Shown here one piece after another: positions 28,187 to 34,466 of a DNA stretch of 64,000 nt. The DNA is taken from contig NC_135152.1 of the NCBI RefSeq assembly GCF_050948215.1, positions 3,196,310 through 3,260,309 on the forward strand, read 5' to 3'. The translations under genes were made by a program, and so were the position numbers. Each line of letters begins with the position of its first letter. The first letter of the stretch is position 1. This DNA comes from Halictus rubicundus. Lineage: Eukaryota; Arthropoda; Insecta; Hymenoptera; Halictidae. The notes under the pieces were generated by a model. That model was not told where the DNA came from. It ran no database searches and saw only the letters and a program-made list of their open reading frames with translations.

Positions 28187-28240
<54 letters not shown>

Positions 28241-31200
28241 CGCTGTCTGCCTCCTTCGCTGTCTATCTTTCTGCTGGTCGCACTATTCGCTCCCGCGGTT
28301 ACGCTTCGCTCTGGACGCTCTATGGCGTTCCATCATTGAACGCAAAGATCGCGCGAAAGGTCGATAATAGAACCGCCGACAACGGCCTATTCAGCGCCAT
28401 ATCGGGGACCTATCCTACCAACATCGACAACTATGCATTGCTCCTTTTCCAATTGCCGAAACAGATTTCGAAAAGCATCGGAGACTTTCGGTGAAACTCG
28501 CAAACATCGCGACACCGTGTACATAGTCACTCGCACGACTAATCGAACAGCAGCCGAGCCCGTAAAGTACTTCCGATTGCTACTTTTCCATCCGCGTTAA
28601 CTTTGAATTCTGAGAAATCTGTGATTTCGTATGCTAGGCTCTGCGAATGTAATCGAATAAGAATGAAAGGAACGAGAAACTCACTGGTATTTTGCTGCTC
28701 TTCAGGAAGTCTAATAACGCTTCGAGCGCGCCTAAAGTCGACGCCTGCACGTAGACGCCGCGTTCCGCGAGCCGAATATTCCCAAGAGCACTGCTCAACT
28801 CTTTCGCTATCTCCTCCTTCAAGATCTCCACCTCGTCGGGCTTCTGGGCCACTTGCAGATTCAAACCTGTTCGAAAAATAGAGAACCGTAAGATTAGCTC
28901 ACTCCTGCGAGAGGAAATCGTGTCATGGGGAAAATACGATTCAAATCAAATAGTATACATGCGACCGGCAAGAAGAAATTTTACCTGCGATAGCCTTTTC
29001 CAAATCCTTCGCAGCAATCTTCACTCCCTGTGCTGCTTGAACTTCCCGATGCTCGATGTAAGCGCTCTAGAAATGACAATGCAAGTATTATACAGGATTT
29101 TCTGAACCGCTCCTCTCCAAAAAGGAGAGGAGGTGGACGGGTGATTTGATCAAATGTAATATGCAATATGATCAAAAGTGTAAGAAATAGAGTTGATTCG
29201 CATTGTATCGCCTCCGTGCGTTTACCTTGACTCTTAATTCCTTCAACGGCTGCGGCATAAGAAGCGAACGTATTTGGGTGACTATAGGACCATCGGTGCC
29301 GGCGACTATCATCGTCTCGCCTTCCCTCAACATTCCATTGACTAGAATACAGTCTATCGTAGTACCCAAACCCGGCAGCGCTTTTACTTCCAAAACTGTA
29401 GCTTGTAGCTCGTCGCTGTACATAAGTCTCTTAGCTAGGGGGCCTTGACAGGCGTCCACGATCAATGACAACAGGTTACCCATGCCCTCGCCTGAACGAG
29501 AAGAAAAAGGATGTATTTCTGCATATGTCGTACTTACGTTATCTATCGCTGACAATTAAATACGCGTAGCGTATTAATTTACCTGTGATGGCGCTAGTGG
29601 GAACGAGGGAGACGTAACTTCTAGGATCGGGATTCTCGTAGAACAACGCGGCGTTCAGGCCCTGCTCGGCAAATTGCACAATCACGTCCTTCGAACGTTT
29701 CTCAAATTCACGCTGCGTGTTAGTAGCTTGACTTTTTACAATATCTTGTATATCCTTCCGGTTCATAGTTTGCCAATCGTATAATCTACGAACATTCGAT
29801 TAGTATCGTTTTGTTATCCGTGCAATAAACGTTTCGAGCTATGACATAGACTTCCGATACCTTACCTATCTATCTTATTTAAAGCGACGATAAAAGGGCA
29901 TTTCTTCGATTTCAGAAGATCTATACTTTCAATAGTTTGTGGCTCTAGTCCGTGCATAATGTCTACTACTAATATCGCTATATCACAAAGAGAAGATCCT
30001 CTGTTCCTTAAATTACTAAACGATTCGTGGCCAGGTGTGTCTATGATCAAGAGTCCGGGGATTTTGAATATTTTATCGGCAAACTGAAAGAAGAAATCGC
30101 AATGTTGTCTCGTCGGACATTGGACAGAGTATATCAAAGCAAATACGACGGCAAAACTTACTCCTTTAACGTGTCTCGTTGATTCTTGAATGGCATCGAT
30201 GGGTACGTTCGTTGCACCGATTTGCTGTGTGATACCTCCTGCTTCGCCATCTTGTACGTTCGTTCTCCTAAGCTTGTCCAAGATCTTGGTTTTACCTGTG
30301 TCGACGTGACCCAATACGCAGACTACGGCAGCCCTAAGATTATCCAGCGACTTTTTTTTCTCCGCTTCTATCCTCCGACATTGTATCCGTACTTTGGCTC
30401 GTTCCTTCTTTCTCATCGCGTCCGATACTTTATCTTCCAATTCACTGTCGTCTTCGCTCTCCTCGGATTCCGATTCGCTGCCACTTTCGCTCTCCGACTC
30501 GCTTTCTGACGAGTCTTTACCGATTTCATCGGTTTGTTTCGTCTTCGTGGCTGATTCCTTGCCCGGGGTTTTCGGTACATCATCCGATTTATCTAGTAAG
30601 CAACAGGTATCTTAATAAAAAAAGGGAATATTCTACGTATAACAAAAATATGTTACAAATACAATCGTAACAGCGATATACCTTCTTCCTGTTCTTCTTC
30701 GCTGCTCTCAGCATCCCACGAATCCTTAACATCCTCAGCCTTCTCTTCAGAGTCTTTCATCTGTTGATCTACAATTTCTACTTGAACCTTATCTGTGTCC
30801 GTCATGCTGTCGTCCATTTTATCGTCATCCTTTTCGTCGACACTCGTTTGTTGTTTCAATTTATTCGGCCTTATACGGGTTCCTGAATCGATATATTATT
30901 ATAGACAATTCTCGTACTCGATTATATTCTATATTATGTAGATTATTTTCCATTACCTGCCCTGGGTTTCTTTTCTCCCACTTCCGGCAAATCCAAACCT
31001 TGAGCCTTGAGTGCAGCGATCATAGCTTGCGCTCTTGCTCTGTCCTGTTTCTGTTTTGTCGTTAGAAGCTTTCCCTCCGCTTTCAGTCTCTCTTTCCTCT
31101 GCTTCTCCTTAAGTTTCTTCTTTTCCTTACGCTCCTGTTCGAGACGTAACAGCTCCTGACGTTGCTGTTCCCGTATCTCTTCTTGCTTCAGCCTTTCCTC

Positions 31201-32884
31201 CTCTTCTCGTTTCATCCGCTCTTCGTCCTCCTTTAATTTCTTTAATGCCTCCTGCATCGCAGCGATAGTCTTCTTTCCAGGACCCTTTCCTATTGTACAC
31301 ATTTAACTATACTAAATGTGGACACAAACTAATGTCGTGTCCTAACGAATCCATAGCTCGTAGCATGTTCACAGCATCAGAGAAATTTTACCGAAATATA
31401 CGCTACCTTTGTCCTTCTCTTTGATCTCCTCTTTTGCTCCTTTCTTCTTCTTCTTCTTCCCATCCTCGTCTTCGGCTGGAACGGCATCCATATCGGTAGT
31501 TTCGGGTACCGTCACCTGTGGCTCCTTCTTCTGTTCCTTCTTTGCTTCTTTTTTTGTCTCCTTTTTAGTTTCTTTCTTGGTTTCATTTGTCGGAGGTTCT
31601 GTATCGTTCTCTTCATTTTGTTCCGTCTTCTTCACTATTTCCTGTTGCAATTAAATAATACGAAATAAATTTTACTGTCTTTCCCATATACGAAAGAGGA
31701 ATAAGTATAATAATTACATACCGCTTTCTTTAGAGCCAATTTCTTTTGTTTCTCCCTCTCTTTCTTCTCTTTCTTCTTTTGTGCAGCAGTTTTTACAGTA
31801 CTGATTTCAATGTCTTCGTCCACATCGTTCTCATTCAGTCCATCCGAAGCCTTCAGCTCTTCTTTAATATCAATAACTTCAGCCTTTTCCTTTTTCTTAC
31901 CTTTCTTTTCCTTCTTCTTTTTATCCTCATCATCATCATCGCTATGCTGCTCAACTGGATCGCTTGGTTCCTCTTTCTTTTGTCCAGAATACTCCAGTTC
32001 CAATTCGGCCAATACTTTGTCGATATCCTCGTCGCTATCATTGCGCTTTCTTCTGGCTAAGAGAAAAAAAAAGCAAAAATTCTAGTAATAAAAAGTTATT
32101 ATACCAAAATAAAAATATAATACACAGATTAAACAAAAGCATATTTATTCAAAAAATGAGAAACAATTTATTTCTTATTTAATAAATTTCATTATGTTAT
32201 GTAATAACAATGTTGCAATCAGGTGCAAGCAGAAATTTGACCATAGATTCGTTCAATTATTTAAACGGAGTTGAGTTCCAATGTGACATTAAATTTTATT
32301 CAAGTTATGAAATCACACCCTGCCGCTCATGGTACTTTCACTATCTGGTTCACAACTGAGCAACTTTCACTTTTCACTGGTCTTGACAATGTAACAGCAT
32401 TGGGGATTACCAAATATTTAGATGGTATAATTCATCGACTGCATTGTCAGCAATACGTATATAACCGGCAAAGAAGAAAATCTCGTAGATATCTACTTCG
32501 GGCACGTAAAAGATGCATTCGAAAACCAACGTTCAATTACAGTCATTTCTACGAAGCAAAGAGGAATAGAATAACGTTCAAGATTGTGGAAGAGGGTAAA
32601 CAATCTGAACCTTCATTAGTCGCACTTTGAATGCAATGGACAAACTAAAAATACGTTTTTATGTTCTCCGTATGCATCGGAATAGCGGTTAAGTTTATAG
32701 GTTATGTTAAAGCAGACGACATTTCTCTTGTAAAAAGAAGGCGTTAAATGTGTTTTAAAAATAACAAAGGCGCAACACGCAAATGTAAAATGACACTGAT
32801 TTCTTTTTATGCCGCGATCTTGCGAATGAAAAGTACCGCTGTCTCCTCACCTTTCTTGCCTCTCTTCGGCTGAGCTTCCTGCAT
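1144..32884 (-). CDS. eIF5B: Translation initiation factor eIF5B (15 coding exons, 3' end beyond window)
   Basis: eIF5B is the translational GTPase that joins the 60S subunit to the 48S initiation complex in the cytosol. Coding exons in gene order: 32851-32884, 31722-32056, 31407-31641, 30957-31289, 30682-30882, 30162-30592, 29866-30083, 29583-29785, 29226-29491, 28985-29066, 28685-28866, 17700-17776, 17370-17577, 17152-17247, 1144-1305. Splice phases agree at every junction and the total is 3063 nt (1021 codons). The layout is a Lys/Glu-rich charged N-terminal half (to about residue 470), a G domain with GHVDTGKT (about 480), DTPGHE (about 538) and NKID (about 592), then domains II-IV. The start MQEAQPKRGKK is chosen because its exon joins in phase to the next. 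The last exon, expected to encode roughly 35-40 residues after ...KDFVISK, is not found between 1 and 1143 and must lie left of the window. The gene therefore exceeds 31.7 kb. Confidence 0.96.
1377..1503. mobile_element. Short MITE with AGGGTC...GATTATACTAG inverted ends
   Basis: The left end reads agggtcagattatactag and the right end, in reverse complement, agggtctgattatactag, followed by similar sequence for several more bases. The interior is about 70 bp. It lies in the eIF5B intron just upstream of exon 15. The target duplication is not clear. Confidence 0.7.
1504..2956. other. eIF5B intron, no gene seen
   Basis: GC-rich intronic DNA with overlapping open frames on both strands but no recognisable protein, splice-consistent exon or repeat family. 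Confidence 0.5.
2957..3165. mobile_element. TTAA-flanked MITE (family D, copy 1)
   Basis: It begins TTAACGGTCCGGAAG and ends GGCATTGGTCCGTTAA, giving a 10-bp inverted repeat TTAACGGWCC with TTAA on both sides, as in piggyBac-type elements. The right arm has two related hairpin-forming blocks (GCCATATACGCGGCATTGGG and GCCGCTTATGTGGCGGCATT). A second copy at 7111-8974 is split by a mariner. Confidence 0.75.
3166..3850. other. eIF5B intron, no gene seen
   Basis: CG-rich intronic sequence with no recognised feature. Confidence 0.5.
4284..4531. mobile_element. TTAA-flanked MITE (family B)
   Basis: The left end is TTAACACATTATCTTCGGGCC and the right end, in reverse complement, TTAACACTTTATCTACCGG, giving matching inverted ends with a TTAA at each border. 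It is non-coding and inserted in repeat R copy 1. Confidence 0.75.
4561..4782. mobile_element. TTAA-type MITE (family C, copy 1)
   Basis: It begins TTAATACTTTGAACGCCC and ends GGCGTTCAACGTGTTCAA (right TTAA decayed to TTCA). The interior has the palindrome CCCACATATGGGTGA next to the right end. It aligns in reverse complement with 23232-23495. Confidence 0.75.
5071..6258 (+). mobile_element. DNA transposon with reiterated terminal repeats and a truncated transposase-like ORF
   Basis: The terminal inverted repeats are agctgtgtccataataatg at the left and, in reverse complement, agctgtgcccataattatg at the right, each followed by aaagtggtctaagtca. The subterminal motif ATGAAAGTGGTCTAAGTCA recurs inside at about 5254 and, less exactly, about 6031 (TTGAAAATGGTCTAAGTCAG). 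Target duplications were not resolved. The superfamily is not assigned. Confidence 0.75.
5286..5906 (+). pseudogene. 5'-truncated transposase-like reading frame
   Basis: This frame is open into the inner terminal-repeat copy and has no good start before an ATG at about 5346. It encodes AYSDACSGQNRN, then VDHKFLVSGHSFLPNDRDFG and GRPKIHGNIKLLPLY. The SDxCxGQNxN...GHSFLPxDRDFG arrangement recurs in arthropod transposon-derived proteins; I recall it as a DDE-like domain but cannot name the superfamily. The N-terminal part is missing, so this is a deleted copy. The stop is at 5906. Confidence 0.6.
6259..7110. other. eIF5B intron, no gene seen
   Basis: GC-rich intron with open frames on both strands and no recognised protein. 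Confidence 0.5.
7266..8890 (-). mobile_element. Mariner-like element with about 340-bp terminal inverted repeats
   Basis: The left arm 7267-7609 (acagggtggcccacataact...) and right arm 8550-8889 are near-perfect inverted repeats. Both arms contain the sequence from the outer end through ggaattatacgcgctt, so they reach into the transposase start codon. The outermost bases of the right end are decayed (ggccatatata against the left ccctgta). Insertion is at TA. Confidence 0.88.
7647..8567 (-). CDS. Mariner-family transposase, apparently intact from its ATG, DD41D type
   Basis: This is a 306-codon open frame for a cut-and-paste transposase acting at TA sites. One helix-turn-helix is visible (ISQRTLAQTSHISRSSIQRI, about 45-64). 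The catalytic triad is in ILFSDEATF, WFQQDGAPPHF and SPDPTALDFFLWG; 41 residues separate the second and third Asp, the spacing of the DD41D (rosa-type) mariner group. At 306 aa it is shorter than most mariner transposases (about 340-350), and the usual first helix-turn-helix appears to be absent. The first six codons lie in the right inverted repeat. No internal stop or frameshift is seen. Confidence 0.85.
   Translation of the reverse strand: MELYALHNLETFHNLEKRLSKAVTNENNSASILGAITLNPHISQRTLAQTSHISRSSIQRILKRQKYHPYHMVLSQELSIADYDHRVRFCEWLQGVVENDFLCKILFSDEATFMNSGHVNRHNLHYWAVENPNWMRCVPFQHRWSLNVWCGLIGDFVIGPYFFQETVTSANYCDFLKNHLPALLEDVPLHVRREMWFQQDGAPPHFAIITRQFLNEKFGNKWIGRGGLRQWPPRSPDPTALDFFLWGYVKDKVMFEPPTTKEDMKQRIRDACASVTPEMLKNVRTTLMFRVNKCLQARGGHFEHLI
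8975..9578. other. eIF5B intron with an (AG)n tract
   Basis: An (AG)n microsatellite is at 9198-9218. Nothing else is recognised. Confidence 0.6.
9579..10089. repeat. Interspersed repeat R, copy 2
   Basis: It runs from tcttcgtagattcgcgataa to gtctatcccgggccctt. This is the uninterrupted version of the repeat at 3851-4871 and inverted 22579-23113. Near its right end it has a partial hairpin (ttaagacccgtcgg...cttaagtctgtg). Confidence 0.85.
10090..14932. other. eIF5B intron: microsatellites and polypyrimidine tracts, no gene seen
   Basis: It holds (CT)n at about 10228-10252, 11793-11811, 12627-12658 and 13085-13153 (the longest, about 35 units) and a (CCT)n-rich tract at 12255-12318. At 12962 there is a lone TTAACACGTTCGCTGCC, the end motif of the TTAA MITEs, without a clear partner. 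Long open frames here are composition artefacts. Confidence 0.65.
13085..13153. repeat. (CT)n microsatellite
   Basis: About 69 bp of uninterrupted CT dinucleotides, followed by CACTCACT. It reads as (GA)n on the eIF5B sense strand. Confidence 0.95.
14933..15183. mobile_element. TTAA-flanked MITE (family E)
   Basis: It begins TTAACCCTTTGCACTCTCGG and ends CCACTCGAGTGCTAAGGGTTGA; the reverse complement starts TCAACCCTTAGCACTCGAG. The interior is AT-rich against GC-rich surroundings. The piggyBac-like TTAACCCT end supports the class. Confidence 0.75.
15184..17151. other. eIF5B intron with a (CAGA)n/(CGGA)n microsatellite
   Basis: The tetranucleotide array (CAGA)n covers about 15628-15669 and passes into (CGGA)3. 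No gene is seen. Confidence 0.7.
17152..17776 (-). CDS. eIF5B: eIF5B exons 12-14: domain III and start of domain IV
   Basis: Three small exons (17700-17776, 17370-17577, 17152-17247) form an island between introns of 10.9 kb and 15.8 kb. They encode a continuous segment containing YAGIRIGPVVKKDVMKAS, AQELADSLGVKIF, IIYHLF, HIAVFPCKL and HIFNSRDPIVMGV, all recognisable eIF5B domain III/IV sequence. The split codon CA|A between exons 12 and 13 closes properly. These exons have no function apart from the eIF5B gene; the separation is purely intronic. Confidence 0.95.
17777..19070. other. eIF5B intron, no gene seen
   Basis: Intronic DNA with a run of 14 G at 18906-18919. Nothing else is recognised. 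Confidence 0.5.
19071..20712 (-). mobile_element. Tc1-like element with inverted/direct repeat (IR/DR) ends
   Basis: It is flanked by TA. Outer repeats read cagtggctcacgaaagtatt (19071) and its inverse ending at 20712. Inner direct copies read agtgactcacaaaagtattc at about 19268 and inverted at about 20489-20515. The whole arms (about 225 bp) are inverted repeats of each other. Two binding-site copies per arm is the Sleeping-Beauty-like IR/DR layout. Confidence 0.9.
19430..20306 (-). pseudogene. Broken Tc1-like transposase (DD34E)
   Basis: The N-terminal helix-turn-helix is readable from 20306 (ILRLHKDGKSYNEIAEVINR, then SGRRKKL). The catalytic part shows IFSDESKF, HFQQDNNPKHTAGI and SPDINPIENL, with 34 residues between the second Asp and the Glu. 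The frame shifts between about 19850 and 20070, and a TGA follows ENL where the family has Trp; residues downstream of that stop still look like transposase. The copy is therefore inactive. Confidence 0.85.
20713..21401. other. eIF5B intron, no gene seen
   Basis: It contains a G run at 21179-21193 and small (CCGTACCGCA) reiterations near 21020-21050. Nothing else is recognised. Confidence 0.5.
21402..21647. mobile_element. MITE with central (AT)n and a 10-bp target duplication
   Basis: Inverted arms of about 80 bp (gggtaggggcccaattactg at the left; gggtaaggaacccaatttgc in reverse complement at the right, continuing through ggtaccaNtNactgtg) surround an (AT)n run at 21502-21546. AGATACTATA occurs immediately outside both ends (21402-21411 and 21638-21647). 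Confidence 0.75.
21648..22578. other. eIF5B intron, no gene seen
   Basis: A purine-rich stretch occupies about 21730-21990. No gene or repeat is recognised. Confidence 0.5.
22579..23113. repeat. Interspersed repeat R, copy 3 (inverted)
   Basis: It is in reverse orientation relative to 9579-10089. Its central hairpin is the most complete of the three copies (agtcacagacttaacatccg...cgacgggtcttaagtctgtgact, 22633-22690). Confidence 0.85.
23232..23495. mobile_element. TTAA-flanked MITE (family C, copy 2)
   Basis: It begins TTAACACGTTGACTGCCATG and ends GGCAGTCAAAGTGTTAA, with TTAA at both borders and the palindrome CCCATATGTGGGTGA beside the left end. It aligns inverted to 4561-4782. Confidence 0.8.
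23874..24371 (-). mobile_element. Internally deleted mariner-like element
   Basis: Near-perfect inverted ends (ttgggctgtccggaaagttc, and the mirror gaactttccggacaacccaa) are flanked by TA. On the minus strand about 24030-24150 still reads as the C-terminal end of a mariner transposase (PSDFHLFRPIQNSHNDKNFN). The N-terminal two thirds of the gene are missing, so it is non-autonomous. Confidence 0.85.
24372..28684. other. eIF5B intron: microsatellites, no gene seen
   Basis: It has (GTGC)n at 26291-26316, (CT)n at 26525-26556 and 28194-28234, and a 9-bp GC-rich reiteration (aaggcgtgc/gagacgtgc) at about 27950-27985. Open frames over 200 codons at 25.2-26.0 kb occur on both strands and look like GC-rich artefacts. 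Confidence 0.6.
28685..32884 (-). CDS. eIF5B: eIF5B exons 1-11: charged N-terminus, G domain and domain II
   Basis: This compact block has short introns, except the 794-bp first one. Exons 2-5 encode low-complexity Lys/Glu/Asp tracts that look like the family's poorly conserved, disordered N-terminal region. Exon 6 holds the P-loop and exon 7 the DTPGHESFSNLRNRGSSL and NKID motifs. Exons 8-9 cover the rest of the G domain and domain II (YENPDPRSYVSLVPTSA, then ALPGLGTTIDCILVNG). Exons 10-11 enter domain III. All donors and acceptors inspected are GT-AG. Confidence 0.95.
32307..32630 (+). CDS. Unidentified small ORF antisense within eIF5B intron 1
   Basis: An open frame of 107 codons from the first ATG lies on the strand opposite to eIF5B, wholly inside its first intron. 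The predicted peptide has a hydrophobic or mixed N-terminal half (TFTIWFTTEQLSLFTGL) and a very basic middle (RQRRKSRRYLLRARKRCIRK). I do not recognise it. No clear promoter, splice partner or polyadenylation context was seen, and the opposite strand has stops in all the frames I read. It may be a chance ORF, a retro-fragment or a lineage-specific gene. Confidence 0.25.
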   Translation: MKSHPAAHGTFTIWFTTEQLSLFTGLDNVTALGITKYLDGIIHRLHCQQYVYNRQRRKSRRYLLRARKRCIRKPTFNYSHFYEAKRNRITFKIVEEGKQSEPSLVAL

Positions 32885-32936
32885 CTTGATCCGCTTTCGA
32901 GAATTTCCTTTTGTACGTTCAGCTTAGTGGTGGAGA

Positions 32937-33035
32937 ACTATCGATGGTACTATCGATGGTTATCGATAGTTCTTTTCTATCGAAAACTATCGATGATTTA
33001 GTTGTACTATCGATAATTATCGGTAGCGAAATTTG
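32937..33035. promoter_or_regulatory. Cluster of TATCGAT (DRE-like) motifs at the eIF5B promoter
   Basis: Within about 85 bp, starting 55 bp upstream of the eIF5B ATG, TATCGAT or TATCGATA occurs at about 32939, 32951, 32961, 32988 and 33008, with near-copies at 32978 (TATCGAAA) and 33018 (TATCGGTA). In Drosophila the DRE (TATCGATA) is bound by DREF and overlaps CGATA sites of BEAF-32, typically at housekeeping promoters and domain borders. Function here is inferred from motif density and position only. Confidence 0.6.
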
Positions 33036-33424
33036 GGGGTTAGTATTCGTACAGTTGTAATCGCTGTACTCGACAAATATTGCTAAAATCAGATAAAACT
33101 GATAAAAGATAAAACTTGAAAAATGTTTTTTATTCTAGACTAACCAACAATATCAAAATTCATTGGACAAGCATCAATGACTTTGTATACATATCGATCT
33201 TCAAATATGGATAATGAAAACATCGATATATCGTTGTTATCTCCGATTCAAATTCAAACTTCATTGTAAATGTTTAATTCAAATCGTTTTTCTTTTTTTT
33301 GTAATCTACTTATCAAATTATATATTATTGGAGAACACAATGTTAAATTTCACGTATATTTTTTCTTTTTTTTTATATATATAGAGTATTATACGTAAAT
33401 ATTGTAGTGGTTATGAAATATAAT
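33036..33424. other. Intergenic, AT-rich
   Basis: It contains further isolated TATCGAT/ATCGATA matches near 33195 and 33223, and otherwise nothing recognised. Confidence 0.5.
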
Positions 33425-33775
33425 CAGAGAGAAATGAGAGTGCTCACGCCCGGGATTTTAGTGTCCCTGGTATAGTGCTGCCCCCTAGTCTAATATTTAG
33501 CCTCGACCAGAATCTGCATCATCTTACCTGCATCATTAGCAGCGGATTCCTAGTAATGCCAGAGTGGGTGCTACTTCTATGTTAAAAGACGCTCTGCTAT
33601 GTAGGCTCTGATCCAGCCTAAAAGATGATGCAGGTTCTAATACAGGCTAAAAAGATGATGCAGGTTATGGTCCAGGCTAAAAAGTTGATGCAGGTTCTGT
33701 TTCAGGCTAAAAAGATGATGAAGAAAAGTGGGGACACTAAAACCCTGGGCATGAGCACTCTCATATCCTCTCTGC
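33425..33775. mobile_element. Palindromic element with about 45-bp inverted ends and an inner 30-bp minisatellite
   Basis: The left end cagagagaaatgagagtgct continues cacgcccgggattttagtgt; the right end in reverse complement is cagagaggatatgagagtgc, continuing through gcccagggttttagtgtccc. Inside, about 3.5 copies of a 30-bp unit (aaaaagatgatgcaggttct + acaggct) occupy about 33618-33725, and inverted relatives of the unit (agcctcgaccagaatctgca) lie near 33498. The target duplication is unresolved. It lies between eIF5B and swm. Confidence 0.75.
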
Positions 33776-34466
33776 TATGGGCGCTTCGAGTAGCTCCGGC
33801 CAATACCCGTACTCACTCACGGCCCCATCCGTGAGTGGGCCCCTGAGGGACTTCCGATCGAAGAAATACCAATTTTAAACCAAAAATATAAATTTCAAGA
33901 AGAGGAACTTTTGAAAAGTCCCGATACAAATCCGAAGCCGAATTCAGATTGCCTTTTCCTCGATATTCTTTTCTTTTCGAGCGCGTCTCTTATAAACTAA
34001 GCTTACCAACTACTTAATCTAAAATGAAACTAACAGTTATATACTAAGTATGGCGCACCGGAAATTGACGATATTGGTCGTCGTACGTCTGTATCCCTAT
34101 GGTATTCCTACTCTTTGACAAAATCATGTAATTTTGAAGCTATGTTCATGGTGTATGAACCTATGAGGCATGCGCATTTGAAAGTAATTCTCGAAAAACA
34201 TCGGAGTTTCGCCTCTGTAAGAGTTCTCTGTATTAATGCTGATAAACCAACAAGCGTACCTAACCTACCTAACAGCTGCCAGCGACTCCTGTAATATTTT
34301 CTAGAAACTTTAGGTTCTATCTATGTGAACGTTGTGTGTATAGGAGTGAGATTTCAGAATGGCGACTGTCTTTACTTAGGAGAGTACTTATTCCCGCCCA
34401 GATATTGTGTAATTAACGTGTGTCTTTGAACAGTTCCATGAGTTTTTTGTCGCGAATTCACTGAAA
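33776..34466 (+). promoter_or_regulatory. Presumed swm promoter and 5' UTR region
   Basis: Non-coding sequence upstream of the swm ATG. No TATA box or diagnostic motif was identified; the assignment rests on position only. Confidence 0.4.

Noticed and set aside
31404..32085. Plus-strand Ser/Phe-rich frames
   Set aside because: They are antisense to the Lys/Glu-rich eIF5B exons 2 and 3.
33618..33725. Regular 30-bp units resembling a CRISPR array
   Set aside because: The units are directly tandem without unique spacers and lie inside an inverted-repeat element in a eukaryotic genome; this is a minisatellite.
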